64,000 bases of DNA from Thermasporomyces sp040195635 (lineage in GTDB: Bacteria; Actinomycetota; Actinomycetes; Propionibacteriales; Actinopolymorphaceae), in NCBI RefSeq assembly GCF_040195635.1, contig NZ_JBEFTX010000011.1:194650-258649 (forward strand). The letters are read 5' to 3'. Of this stretch, positions 26,146-34,371 are shown piece by piece; the first letter of the stretch is position 1, and each line of letters begins with the position of its first letter. Position numbers and translations under genes: made by a program. The notes under the pieces were generated by a model. The model had not been told where the DNA came from, made no database searches, and saw only the letters and a program-made list of their open reading frames with translations.

Positions 26146-26856
26146 CTACACGCCCCGAAAACCCTCATCACGGTCGATTGGCCCGCCGAACGCCGGCGGC
26201 GGGGGAAGCTTGAGCGACTGGTCGAGCAACTCGAGGTAGGTCGCCCTGGATACCTCGACGGCCCCCAGGGACGCGAGGTGAGGCGTACGCCACTGCAGGT
26301 CGAGCAGCCGCCGTTCTGCATCTCCGCCCGCGGCCAGGAGCTCCACCAGGCCCACGAGGGCGACCTTCGACGCGTCCGTCTGCCGGTGGAACATCGACTC
26401 CCCGCCGAAGAAGCCGCCGATCGCGAGCCCGTACAGTCCGCCCGCCAGCTGCCCCTCCGGCGTCCACGCCTCCACGGAATGAGCCCAGCCGAGCTGGTGC
26501 AGTCGTTCGTACGCCCGGATGATCTCCGGCGAGATCCACCCGCCGGGCCGGCCCGGATCCGCGCACGCCGCGACCACCTCGTCGAAGACTGTGTTGATCC
26601 GGATCACGTACCGCCGGCACGAACGCCGCAGCGACCGCGACACCGCAAGACCGTCCAGCGGAAGGATCCCCCGCTGCGCCGGCGACCACCAGGTCATCGC
26701 ACCAGACCGCCGGACCGGCATCGGGAAGATGCCCTGGCGGTACGCAGCGAGGATGGTCGCAGGCTCGAGGTCGGCGCCCTGACCGATGAGGTCCCCGGTG
26801 CCCGCGACCTCAGGCGACGGAAACTCCCAGCGGGTGGGCGGTAGCTCGGTCGGCAC
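26146..26856 (-). CDS. aat: Leucyl/phenylalanyl-tRNA-protein transferase
   Basis: A 236-residue protein, close to the usual length for the family. It has the strong family motifs FPSPEVAGTGDLIGQGADL, LAAYRQGIFPMP, TWWSPAQRGILPLDGL and GWAHSVEAW...GGLYGLAIGGFFGGESMF, then LLDLQW. The enzyme moves Leu or Phe from tRNA to N-terminal Arg/Lys of proteins, marking them for Clp degradation. The GTG start at 26856 has GCAGGATGG upstream; upstream in-frame codons run through a repeat and are unlikely. The last codons (…DEGFRGV) are shared with part of the family B repeat at 26965, so the 3' end may have been replaced by a repeat. Confidence 0.92.
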   Translation of the reverse strand: MPTELPPTRWEFPSPEVAGTGDLIGQGADLEPATILAAYRQGIFPMPVRRSGAMTWWSPAQRGILPLDGLAVSRSLRRSCRRYVIRINTVFDEVVAACADPGRPGGWISPEIIRAYERLHQLGWAHSVEAWTPEGQLAGGLYGLAIGGFFGGESMFHRQTDASKVALVGLVELLAAGGDAERRLLDLQWRTPHLASLGAVEVSRATYLELLDQSLKLPPPPAFGGPIDRDEGFRGV

Positions 26857-26940
26857 GGGACCATCCTGCCGCCACCGCCCGCCCGGAGGATGGCGGCCCG
26901 ACGGCAGCTGTCCCACCCGTCGGCGCTCGGTGCGCCGGGC

Positions 26941-27004
26941 CGTGATCATGAAGGAAGTCGGTCTATGCGCCCCGAAAACCCTCATGATCACGATCATGAT
27001 CACC
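26941..27004. repeat. Family B palindromic repeat, copy 2
   Basis: CGTGATCATGAAGGAAGTCGG on the left and CTCATGATCACGATCATGATCA on the right. It lies between the aat start and the DoxX stop; the DoxX stop codon TGA is formed within the terminal GATCA. A segment CGCCCCGAAAACCCTCAT in its right half recurs at the 3' end of aat. Confidence 0.85.
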
Positions 27005-27416
27005 GGGAGGTGACCAGCGCCCACAACTGACGCGTACTGCTCCACCGTCCCCAGGCGATCAGCGCGGAGACGACGAGCAGAGGGACCGGCAGGAAGGCAC
27101 CGCTACCCACGACGAGCAGCTGGATGAGAACCGCGCCCGCCATCAGCCCGACGAATCCCAGTGCGGCAAGACCGACGAGCCGCGGGATGAGCATCGCCAC
27201 CGCGCCCGCAACCTCGAGGACGCCGATCAGGTAGCGGAACCAGTCGCCGAAGCCGATGGCGTCGAACGTCGCCACGACCACCTCGTCACCGGTGAACTTC
27301 CCGAGGGCGGCCATCAGGAACCAGAGTGCTGTGACGACCTGGAGAACCCAGAGCGTGATGCTCTTGGCCCGGCCGCCGGTGGTGCGTTCGGTGGTGGGGC
27401 GGGTGGTGGTTGCCAT
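27000..27416 (-). CDS. DoxX-family membrane protein
   Basis: A 138-residue protein with four helices (LWVLQVVTALWFLMAALGKF, FRYLIGVLEVAGAVAMLI, LAALGFVGLMAGAVLIQLLVV, FLPVPLLVVSALIAW). LGKF and the helix-2 motif GVLEVAGA are DoxX-family features. DoxX proteins are small membrane components often linked to redox balance or quinone reduction, without a fixed substrate. ATG 27416 follows GAGAGGAACG. Probably expressed alone; its stop is created inside a family B repeat. Confidence 0.85.
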   Translation of the reverse strand: MATTTRPTTERTTGGRAKSITLWVLQVVTALWFLMAALGKFTGDEVVVATFDAIGFGDWFRYLIGVLEVAGAVAMLIPRLVGLAALGFVGLMAGAVLIQLLVVGSGAFLPVPLLVVSALIAWGRWSSTRQLWALVTSR

Positions 27417-27588
27417 GTCCTACGTTCCTCTCCTCGGCCCGGATTCCGCCCCAGGGCAGCCACCAGTGGCGGCTTGGGGTGGTGGTGATGCTTCCTGTGG
27501 GTGGTGGACGCGCCCGGCGCCGGCGTCAGATCGCGACCCGCCGCATGGTGCTGGGATGCGATGGTGCTGGATGCGCGGCGCGCTGGCC

Positions 27589-28278
27589 TCAGACCGTGAC
27601 GCGCCGCATGGTGGTGAACCCGCCGAACGCAAGTGCAGCCGTGGCGAGGACCAGCACTCCCGTCAGGCCGAGGGCACTCAAGGTCGCGAAGAAGCCGCCG
27701 ACTCCGGACCAGCCATCAAGCCACGTGATGGCAAGCGCGGCGACAACCAGCACGGCAACCTGCGCAGCGGTGAAGATCACCACGCCGGCCTGGTTCCAGC
27801 GCCGGTAGATCAGCCCGAACCACATGCCGTAGACGAACACCAGCGTCAGCACGACGTACGACGTCAGCCAGGTCAGGTACCACGGTCCGTCGAGAATCCA
27901 CGGGATCCGGAAGAAGTGCATGGACACACCCCAGCCACCGGTGGCGCCTTCAACCCCCTGGAGGACCGTGACACCCAGCGCGTAGACGGCGGCGAGCGCG
28001 CCGAAGAACGCAAGGGTGCCCAGATAGTAGGAGCGGCGGCTCAGTCCCAACGCGAAACCGAACGGCAGCAGCCGCGTGACACTCCGCGCACCGGGAAAGA
28101 ACAGCAGGGCCAGCAGGGTCGACAGTCCGCCGGTGAACGCGCCGCCTGCAGGCGTCGGGACCATCGTGAAGATGACGAGGTTCACCAGGAACGCGAATGC
28201 GGTCACACCACAAGGCAGGATGACGTACTGCAGCCGGTCCATCAGGTGGTAGCGGGCGACCTTGGTCAGCGTGCTCAT
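27589..28278 (-). CDS. ABC transporter permease of a YtrA-type system
   Basis: A 229-residue membrane protein with six helices, the usual number for ABC-2 type permeases of this small class (for example FGFALGLSRRSYYLGTLAFFGALAAVYALG and TWLTSYVVLTLVFVYGMWFGLIY). It should form the membrane part of a transporter whose ATPase gene overlaps its start by four bases. The cargo is unknown; YtrA-controlled systems respond to cell-wall antibiotics in Bacillus. A short duplicated copy of its last codons (THxMRRV) lies about 60 bases downstream at 27526-27550. Confidence 0.8.
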   Translation of the reverse strand: MSTLTKVARYHLMDRLQYVILPCGVTAFAFLVNLVIFTMVPTPAGGAFTGGLSTLLALLFFPGARSVTRLLPFGFALGLSRRSYYLGTLAFFGALAAVYALGVTVLQGVEGATGGWGVSMHFFRIPWILDGPWYLTWLTSYVVLTLVFVYGMWFGLIYRRWNQAGVVIFTAAQVAVLVVAALAITWLDGWSGVGGFFATLSALGLTGVLVLATAALAFGGFTTMRRVTV

Positions 28279-29174
28279 GCCGTTGCCCTCTTCCTTGGCT
28301 CCTCAGCCGACTCGTCGCCTGTCGTGTGCACCATCAGCTGTTGCAGAGAGAGCGGCTCCAGCTTCAGGTGCAGGGTGCTCGCCCGCGCCCGGTCGGCCGC
28401 GTCGAGTGGATCGGCGACCGTGACCGAGACCCGCGACCCGATGCCCCTGCGGTGCAGGACGCGCCTGCCGGCGACGAAGTGCTCGACGGCGGTGCCTGGG
28501 CCACTGACGGTTACCGCGCTGCCGCGTACGTCGTCGGCGGCGGCGGCCAGCACGACCCGGCCCTTGTCGATCATGACGACGTGCTCCAGGAGGTCCGCCA
28601 CCTCGTCGATCAGGTGGGTGGAGAGGAGGATCGTCCGAGGATGTTGCGCGTAGTCGGCGAGCAGACGGTCGTAGAACAGTTGGCGTGCCACCGCGTCGAG
28701 TCCGGCGTACGGCTCGTCGAGAAGGGTCAGTTCCGCGCGCGCGGCGAGCCCGATCACGATGGACAGAGCCGAACGCATGCCGCGGGAGAGCTTGCAGACG
28801 CCCCGGTTGGGAGGCAGATCGAAGTCGCGCAGCAGCGTCTCGGCGAACTCAGCGTCCCAGCGAGGGTAGAACCACGAAGCTGCCTGGACGGCCTGGCGCA
28901 CCTTGAGGTCGGGGAACACCTGGTCCTCGCGGACGAAGACCATCCGGCGCAGCACCCGGTCGTTCTCCATCGGATCCTCGCCGAAGACGCGCACGGATCC
29001 ACCGGTCGCGAACTCCTGGGCGGTGACGAGGCGCATGAACGTGCTCTTGCCGGCGCCATTGCGACCGAGTAGTCCGGTGATCGCGCCTGCTTCGACATCG
29101 ACGGTGACGTCGTCGAGCGCGGTCTGGTCGCGGAACCTGCGGGTCAGGCCAACCGCGGAGATTGTCGGTGTCAT
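28275..29174 (-). CDS. ABC transporter ATP-binding protein
   Basis: A 299-residue ATPase with Walker A GRNGAGKST (about residue 38), Q-loop VREDQVFPDLKV, signature LSRGMRSAL, Walker B LTLLDEPYAGLD and the H-loop LLSTHLIDEV. It energises the permease encoded downstream. A domain of about 80 residues after the ATPase core resembles the C-terminal regions of antibiotic-type exporters. It overlaps the regulator gene (GTGA) upstream and the permease downstream, so all three are translated as a unit. Confidence 0.9.
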   Translation of the reverse strand: MTPTISAVGLTRRFRDQTALDDVTVDVEAGAITGLLGRNGAGKSTFMRLVTAQEFATGGSVRVFGEDPMENDRVLRRMVFVREDQVFPDLKVRQAVQAASWFYPRWDAEFAETLLRDFDLPPNRGVCKLSRGMRSALSIVIGLAARAELTLLDEPYAGLDAVARQLFYDRLLADYAQHPRTILLSTHLIDEVADLLEHVVMIDKGRVVLAAAADDVRGSAVTVSGPGTAVEHFVAGRRVLHRRGIGSRVSVTVADPLDAADRARASTLHLKLEPLSLQQLMVHTTGDESAEEPRKRATA

Positions 29175-29635
29175 GCTGTGCCGCCTCCGGTGGTGTGGCT
29201 GTGGCTGGCGCTGTTGCTGGCGCCCGTGGTCGTGCTGGCGCCGGTGGTCGTGCTGGTGCCGTGGCTGTTGCTCGCGTCCCGGACCATCGAGACCAGGGTG
29301 TCGTCGTCGATGCCGAGGCGCCTGGCTTCGATGAGCATCCGATCGATGTACTGCTCGGCGAACCTCTTCCGCCGCTCGGTGACAAGCCGCTCACGGGCGC
29401 CGGGGGCGACGAACATGCCGATGCCGCGGCGCTTCTCCAGCAGCCCGTCGTCGATCAGGACGTTGATGCCCTTGGCCGCGGTGGCGGGGTTGATCCGGTA
29501 GTAGGCCGCAAGCTCGTTGGTCGATGGCACACGTTCCCCCTCAGCCAGGTTTCCCTCGGCGATGTCGTCGGCGATCTGCTCGGCGATCTGCACGAACAGC
29601 GGGCTTCCCTCGTCGAGCACATTCACCTCCGGCAC
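29171..29635 (-). CDS. GntR-family regulator, YtrA subfamily
   Basis: A 154-residue protein with a winged helix at about 10-80 (PLFVQIAEQIADDIAEGNL, VPSTNELAAYYRINPATAAKGINVLIDDGLLEKRRGIGMFV), characteristic of the small YtrA subgroup, and a short C-terminal helix. The tail is repetitive (STTTGASTTTGASNSASHSHTT). Subgroup members repress their own ABC transporter operon and are usually relieved by cell-envelope stress. The GTG at 29635 has GAGGCGGAG just before it. A palindromic site lies just upstream in the promoter region. Confidence 0.88.
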   Translation of the reverse strand: MPEVNVLDEGSPLFVQIAEQIADDIAEGNLAEGERVPSTNELAAYYRINPATAAKGINVLIDDGLLEKRRGIGMFVAPGARERLVTERRKRFAEQYIDRMLIEARRLGIDDDTLVSMVRDASNSHGTSTTTGASTTTGASNSASHSHTTGGGTA

Positions 29636-29662
29636 CGTCTCCGCCTCTCACGATCAGAGGTT

Positions 29663-29702
29663 CAGTGGTTCATTACTTGAGTAAGGTACCTACGAACCAC
29701 TG
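29663..29702. promoter_or_regulatory. Candidate YtrA-type operator
   Basis: CAGTGGTTC (29663-29671) and GAACCACTG (29694-29702) form inverted arms around AT-rich DNA that contains the separate palindrome TTACTTGAGTAA (29673-29684). It lies 28 bases upstream of the regulator start. The promoter -10 and operator probably overlap here. Autoregulation is inferred from the family. Confidence 0.6.
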
Positions 29703-29751
29703 GGCTGGCAATCCCTCGCCTGAGGAGCCGGCCAGTGCGCTCCAGGTCCGC

Positions 29752-29818
29752 CATGATCCTGAAGGAAATGTGGCCGTATTCGCCGAATAAGCTTCATGAT
29801 CACGATCATGATCACGGG
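29752..29818. repeat. Family B palindromic repeat, copy 3
   Basis: Left CATGATCCTGAAGGAAATG, right CTTCATGATCACGATCATG and further GATCACGGG. It lies in the divergent region between the YtrA-type operon and the EcsC gene, so here it is near promoters rather than gene ends. Confidence 0.85.
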
Positions 29819-29970
29819 AGCGAGGGGGCCCGGATCGGGGCGGGAGGACGTAGAGTTCGCGACAGATCCCCGCATCAGGTGCGGATTCGCGGCTCTGCGC
29901 CACCGGCCCCGGCCGGCACGACCGCAGCGGCCACGGGATGGGACAGGTGGACCATGAACGCAGGCACACC

Positions 29971-30672
29971 ATGAGCGTCAGCAAGATGGTGGCCCGGAGC
30001 CTCGCGCCCGTCGCCCGGCAGATGACCCCGCGTGCGGCCACCGGGTTCTTTCGTACGATCCTGGACGCCGCGATCGACGGACGAAGCGGATTCCCCGGTG
30101 CGGTCGCGGTCGGCGACCGCCAGCTGACCAAGGCTGACGGCGACGCCACGCGCGCGGCAAACGCGATCGTCGAACAGCACGTACGCCTCGCCGGCGCACA
30201 GGGATTCGTGACGAGCCTGGGCGGCTTCGTCGTCATGGCGCTCACGCTGCCCGCCAACATCACCGGCCTCGCCATCCTGCAGGCCCGCATGGTCGCAGCG
30301 ATCGCCCACGTGCGGGGCTATGACCTGTCCGATTCCCGGGTACGCACCGCAGTCATCGCCTGCATGCTCGGCGAGGAAGCGGCGGAGGAGCTTCTCCGCA
30401 AGGGCATCCTGCCGACGACTCCGTTGGGTATCGCCACGGCGCCGGTCCCCGATCCCGGGCTGGATGCCCGGGTGGCCGCCGAACTGGGTACGGCTCTCAC
30501 AGCGCAGATCGGCGGCAAACGCCTCGGGCTCAGCGTGACCCGTCGGGTCCCACTCGTCGGCGGGGGCGTGGGCGCGGTCGTCGACGGGGTTGCGACGTAC
30601 CGTGTCGGCCGTTATGCACAGCGTGAACTGCCACCGCGGCGTTCCGGAGAACGCCCTTCCGCATCCCACTAA
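29971..30672 (+). CDS. EcsC-family protein
   Basis: A 233-residue protein, starting at ATG 29971; an upstream in-frame ATG at 29938 has no ribosome-binding site. Features of the family include hydrophobic helices GGFVVMALTLPANITGLAILQARMVAAIAHVRGYD and VPLVGGGVGAVVDGVATYRVGRYA near the end. EcsC proteins are found beside ABC transporters in many bacteria; in Bacillus the ecs system affects secretion. Here it is divergent from an ABC operon. Biochemical role unknown. Confidence 0.8.
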   Translation: MSVSKMVARSLAPVARQMTPRAATGFFRTILDAAIDGRSGFPGAVAVGDRQLTKADGDATRAANAIVEQHVRLAGAQGFVTSLGGFVVMALTLPANITGLAILQARMVAAIAHVRGYDLSDSRVRTAVIACMLGEEAAEELLRKGILPTTPLGIATAPVPDPGLDARVAAELGTALTAQIGGKRLGLSVTRRVPLVGGGVGAVVDGVATYRVGRYAQRELPPRRSGERPSASH

Positions 30673-30732
30673 CAGCTATTCCAGCCGGCCGGCGCCCTAC
30701 GTGCCGGCGCGCCACCGACCAGCTTTCCCACC

Positions 30733-30800
30733 GATCTGCGTTCCGACCCGGCCGGCGTTCCGACCCGATCTGCGTTCCGACCCGGCCGGCGTTCCGACCC
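30733..30800. repeat. 34-bp tandem repeat (two copies)
   Basis: Two identical 34-bp units lie head to tail, each built of two related 17-mers, GATCTGCGTTCCGACCC and GGCCGGCGTTCCGACCC; a third partial 17-mer follows. It occupies the 394-base gene-free region between EcsC and the sugar-binding lipoprotein, which also has the promoter of the latter. Confidence 0.85.
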
Positions 30801-30931
30801 AACTGGCGCCCCGAATGGGGCACAGTGCGTGACACGGTCGACGTCCTGAGCCACGACCGCGACCTTCCGGCTCCATGGACGAGTCCGGAAGTGGCAAGCA
30901 TTCTTCCGCGTCTCTGACGCACGCTCTACGC

Positions 30932-30949
30932 TGCGGAAACGCTTCGATG
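30932..30949 (+). promoter_or_regulatory. Possible LacI-type operator upstream of the sugar importer
   Basis: TGCGGAAACGCTTCGATG has the central CG and half-site pattern of LacI-family operators (GGAAA-CG-CTTC), with 4 of 7 positions matching the ideal palindrome. It is 118 bases upstream of the lipoprotein start. Actinobacterial sugar importers are usually controlled this way, but no LacI gene lies in the window. Confidence 0.3.
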
Positions 30950-31066
30950 ACCGCAATCCGGTCTGCGAGGCGGGACAGCCGTGTGCGCTGAGGCCCGTTC
31001 GTGCCCCCGCGCCGGCTCCCACTGCTTCTTCAACCACTCGAAGCGCGACTGAAACGAGGTGAACCC

Positions 31067-32344
31067 ATGACGCACAGCCGGCGCGCGTTCCTTGCGGCGG
31101 CCTCTGGACTCGTCGGCACCGCCCTGCTCGGCACCTCCGGTTGCGGTCGAGGCAACTATCTGACGCCTGAGGGCACGCTGAGTCTGTGGTACTGGGACCG
31201 GTCGATCAGCGACAAGCTGCTCGACATGGCGCCCGACAAGACCGGGATCCCGCTCACCAAGCAGAAGATCGGCGGCGATTTCAAGGCGAAGCTGCTCACC
31301 AGCCTCGCCGGCCAGGCGTACATCCCTGACATCACCGGGCTCAACGAGGACGTCGCGACGTACTTCCCGGACGCCGACCAGTTCATCGACCTGTACGAAC
31401 TCGGCGCCAAGGACGTCGAGTCGCAGTACCTCGACTGGAAGTGGCAGCGCGGTGTGACGCCGGACGGCAGGCTGATCGGCTTCCCGATGGACACCGGCCC
31501 GACGGCCCTCTTCTACCGACCCGACATCTTCGAACAGGCGGGCCTGCCCACCGAGCCTGACGACGTCGCGGCGGAGCTCGACACGTGGGAGGCCTATCTC
31601 GAGGCCGGTACGACACTGACCGAGGCACTGCCGAAGGTCAGGATGGTCCCGAACATCGTCGACCGGGTCTACTTCCAGGCGGTCGCCCAGCAGGAAACCC
31701 GCTACCTCGACGAGAAGAACAACTTCATCGGAGACGGCCCTCAGATCAAGGGCCCCTGGGACCTCGCGGTGGACGCCTACCACCGGAAGCTGGCGGCCAA
31801 CGCCGACGAATGGACGCCCGACTGGAACGCCGGCATGACCACCGGCCGGATCGCGACGTTCGTCGGCGCCGTGTGGATGGCCCAGGTCCTCAAGGACTCA
31901 GCCGGCGACACGTCAGGCAAGTGGCGGGTCTGCCGCGCACCTGGCGGGGCCGGCAACCACGGCGGCTCGTTCCTCGGCATCACCAGCTCGTGCCGGGATC
32001 CCGAGGCCGCGTGGGAGGTCATCTCCTGGCTCCAGTCACCGGAGAACCAACTCGTGTACGGCCTCAACGAGATGCAGCTGTATCCGGCCGCAGCTTCCGC
32101 GCTCGAGGACGAGCGGGCCCAGCAGGAGGACGAGTTCTACGGCGGGCAGATCATCAACGACGTCTTCGCCACCTCCGCCAGGGAGGTCAAGCCGGTCTAC
32201 CTCAGCCCGTACGACAACGTGATCAATCCGGCGTTCACCGACGAGCTCGCCCTTGTCTGGAGCGCGGGCAAGGACCCCGACCGGGCGTGGCGGGACGCAC
32301 TCAACGAGGTCGACCGGCAACTCTCGCACCTGGGGTTGATCTGA
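31067..32344 (+). CDS. Sugar ABC transporter substrate-binding lipoprotein
   Basis: A 425-residue protein, starting at ATG 31067 after GAGGTGAA. The N-terminus has SRRAFLAAASG (a twin-arginine type signal) and the lipobox GTSGC, so it is probably exported folded and lipid-anchored. The body fits the extracellular solute-binding family 1 (LSLWYWDRS, DITGLNEDVATYFPDADQFIDLYEL, GFPMDTGPTALFYRPDIFEQAGLP, AAWEVISWLQSPENQ). It captures an unknown sugar for the two permeases that follow in the operon. Neither sugar-kinase nor glycosidase genes are next to it to suggest a substrate. Confidence 0.88.
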   Translation: MTHSRRAFLAAASGLVGTALLGTSGCGRGNYLTPEGTLSLWYWDRSISDKLLDMAPDKTGIPLTKQKIGGDFKAKLLTSLAGQAYIPDITGLNEDVATYFPDADQFIDLYELGAKDVESQYLDWKWQRGVTPDGRLIGFPMDTGPTALFYRPDIFEQAGLPTEPDDVAAELDTWEAYLEAGTTLTEALPKVRMVPNIVDRVYFQAVAQQETRYLDEKNNFIGDGPQIKGPWDLAVDAYHRKLAANADEWTPDWNAGMTTGRIATFVGAVWMAQVLKDSAGDTSGKWRVCRAPGGAGNHGGSFLGITSSCRDPEAAWEVISWLQSPENQLVYGLNEMQLYPAAASALEDERAQQEDEFYGGQIINDVFATSAREVKPVYLSPYDNVINPAFTDELALVWSAGKDPDRAWRDALNEVDRQLSHLGLI

Positions 32345-32345
32345 C

Positions 32346-33311
32346 ATGACGACGACACCTCTTGCCGCACCGCCGGAGTCCGCGCCAGGATCCGCCGTCC
32401 GCGCGGCGGCCGGCCGCAAGCGCAGCGAGTATCTCTCGCTGTATCTCGCGATCTCGCCGTTCTACATCCTCTTCGCGATCTTCGGACTCTTCCCGATCAT
32501 CTTCTCGTTCTACCTGTCGTTCCAGAACTGGGACGGCATCGGTGACATGCGGTTCGTCGGGCTCGCGCAGTACGAGTTCATGCTGTCGGACCCGGTCTTC
32601 TGGAAGTCGATCCTCAACACCTTCCAGATCTGGATCATCTCGACGATTCCGATGCTGGCGTTGGCGTTGGTCATCGCCTTCATGCTGAACCAACAGATCC
32701 GCGGGCGTAGCGGCTACCGCATCGCGTACTTCATTCCGAACGTCACGTCGATCGTCGCCATCGCCATCATCTTCGGGTCGATCTTCTCCAACGAGTTCGG
32801 CCTCATCAACGCGTTCCTGCAGAGTGTCGGTCTCGGCACCGTCGAGTGGCTGAACACCCCGTGGGGCATCAAGCTCGCCATCGCCGCGATGGTGATCTGG
32901 CGCTGGACGGGTTACAACGCGATCATCTACCTCGCCGGCCTGCAGGCGATTCCGACCGAGTTGTACGAAGCCGCGCGGGTCGACGGCGCCAGCTGGTTCC
33001 AGGTGTTCTTCCGGATCACCATCCCGCTGCTGCGGCCGATCATCCTCTTCACCGTCATCACCTCGACCATCGGTGGTATGCAGCTCTTCACCGAACCGCA
33101 GGTGCTGGTCGGCAACGAGGGTGGCGTCGGTAACGAGGGTCAGACGATGGTGCTCTACCTGTACCAGCAGGCGTTCATCCTCAACCAGTTCGGCTACGGC
33201 GCAGCGATCGGGTGGGCGTTGTTCGTCATCATGATCATCTTCTCGCTCATCAACTGGCGGCTCGTCCAGGGTGCCGGCACCCGCAGCCTGCGGAGAGGGG
33301 CACGCGCATGA
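32346..33311 (+). CDS. Sugar ABC transporter permease (MalF-type)
   Basis: A 321-residue membrane protein with six helices. The EAA-loop motif is EAARVDGASWFQVFFRITIPLLRP at about 215-238, where the ATPase docks. FALFPIIFSFYLSFQNWDG at the first helix is typical of MalF/UgpA-type permeases. It starts one base after the lipoprotein stop and overlaps the next permease start by four bases, so it is part of one operon. No ATPase gene is present, as usual in actinobacteria, where MsiK-like ATPases serve several importers. Confidence 0.9.
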   Translation: MTTTPLAAPPESAPGSAVRAAAGRKRSEYLSLYLAISPFYILFAIFGLFPIIFSFYLSFQNWDGIGDMRFVGLAQYEFMLSDPVFWKSILNTFQIWIISTIPMLALALVIAFMLNQQIRGRSGYRIAYFIPNVTSIVAIAIIFGSIFSNEFGLINAFLQSVGLGTVEWLNTPWGIKLAIAAMVIWRWTGYNAIIYLAGLQAIPTELYEAARVDGASWFQVFFRITIPLLRPIILFTVITSTIGGMQLFTEPQVLVGNEGGVGNEGQTMVLYLYQQAFILNQFGYGAAIGWALFVIMIIFSLINWRLVQGAGTRSLRRGARA

Positions 33312-34144
33312 ACGCGCAGACCTCGCAATGGTTCAAGTCCGTCATCACGCATGTGCTGCTGATCCTGGGCGTCGCCATCTCGATCTTCCCGTTCTACTGG
33401 ATGTTCGTGATGGCGAGCCGGACGACGACGGAGATCTTCAGCTATCCGCCGAAGCTCCTGCCCGGCGGAAACCTACTGGAGAACATCCGCAACCTGCTCG
33501 ACAGCATCGACATCTGGGGGTCAACGCTCAACACCCTCATCGTCGCGGTGGCGACGACGATCCTGGTGTTGTTCTTCGACTCGCTCGCGGCGTTCGCCTT
33601 CGCGAAGTTCGAGTTTCCGGCCAAGAACGTGCTGTTTGTCTTCCTGCTGGCGACGTTCATGATCCCGTCGCAGCTGTCGACGGTGCCGTCGTTCGTCATC
33701 ATGGCGAACCTCGGCTGGGTCGGGACACTGCAGGCGTTGATCGTTCCAGGGGCGGTGAACGCGTTCGGCATCTTCTTGTTGCGGCAGTATGCGCAGGGCG
33801 CCATTCCGTCCGATCTGCTCGACGCGGCACGGATCGACGGGTGCAGCTTCCTCCGTCAGTACTGGCATGTGGCGGTGCCCCTGCTGCGGCCGGCGATGGC
33901 CTTCCTCGGGATCTTCACGTTCATCAACGCCTGGAACGACTACTTCTGGCCGTTGATCGTGCTGATCGACCCCGAACGCATCACGCTGCAGGTGGCGCTG
34001 TCGCAGCTGTTCGGGCTCTACCAGACCGACTACAGCATGGTGATGGCCGGCGCGCTGCTCGCGGTGATCCCGTTGATCATCGTGTTCTTCCTCGGCGCCC
34101 GGCAGTTCCTTTCCGACCTCGCGGCGGGAGCGCTCAAGCAGTAG
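33308..34144 (+). CDS. Sugar ABC transporter permease (MalG-type)
   Basis: A 278-residue membrane protein with six helices and the EAA-loop DAARIDGCSFLRQYWHVAVPLLRPAM at about 175-200. ITHVLLILGVAISIFPFYWMFVMASRTTTEIF near the start is typical of MalG-type partners. ATG 33308 overlaps the stop of the first permease (ATGA). With the lipoprotein and the first permease it makes a complete importer except for the ATPase. Confidence 0.9.
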   Translation: MNAQTSQWFKSVITHVLLILGVAISIFPFYWMFVMASRTTTEIFSYPPKLLPGGNLLENIRNLLDSIDIWGSTLNTLIVAVATTILVLFFDSLAAFAFAKFEFPAKNVLFVFLLATFMIPSQLSTVPSFVIMANLGWVGTLQALIVPGAVNAFGIFLLRQYAQGAIPSDLLDAARIDGCSFLRQYWHVAVPLLRPAMAFLGIFTFINAWNDYFWPLIVLIDPERITLQVALSQLFGLYQTDYSMVMAGALLAVIPLIIVFFLGARQFLSDLAAGALKQ

Positions 34145-34200
34145 GCCGCTGCCTGGCCGGGTGGTTGGGGCCAGCCCGGCCGGCCGGCGGCGGCGGCGGT

Positions 34201-34287
34201 AAATGACCACGCTGAGCACGCCTTTCGGACCTGAGCCAGGCATCGACGCCTGGCGTCCGGGCGGTTGCCTGCTCAGCGTGGTCATTT
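34201..34287. repeat. Family A palindromic repeat, copy 3 (87 bp)
   Basis: Perfect 18-bp inverted ends, AAATGACCACGCTGAGCA (34201-34218) and TGCTCAGCGTGGTCATTT (34270-34287), around a centre with CAGGCATCGACGCCTGG, itself a small palindrome. It lies after the sugar-permease gene. Confidence 0.92.
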
Positions 34288-34310
34288 GCAGCTCACCTGA
34301 CGAGGCACCG

Positions 34311-34328
34311 TGCTCAGCGTGGTCAGTT
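34311..34328. repeat. Family A half element
   Basis: TGCTCAGCGTGGTCAGTT is one terminus of family A alone, 24 bases after copy 3 and in the same orientation as its right end. A partial copy beside a complete one suggests an incomplete duplication or recombination event. Confidence 0.8.
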
Positions 34329-34371
34329 GCGCGTATCCTCGGGCGCCCTCACCTGTGGTTACTCTGCGAGC

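Noticed and set aside
26857..27045. Longer N-terminus for Aat starting at 27045
   Set aside because: It would translate a palindromic repeat and a low-complexity stretch; the GTG at 26856 has a ribosome-binding site and gives the standard length.
30669..31037. Minus-strand frame over the 34-bp repeat encoding repeated GSERRPGRNADRVGT
   Set aside because: The repeated peptide is a by-product of DNA repeats; no ribosome-binding site or folded domain.
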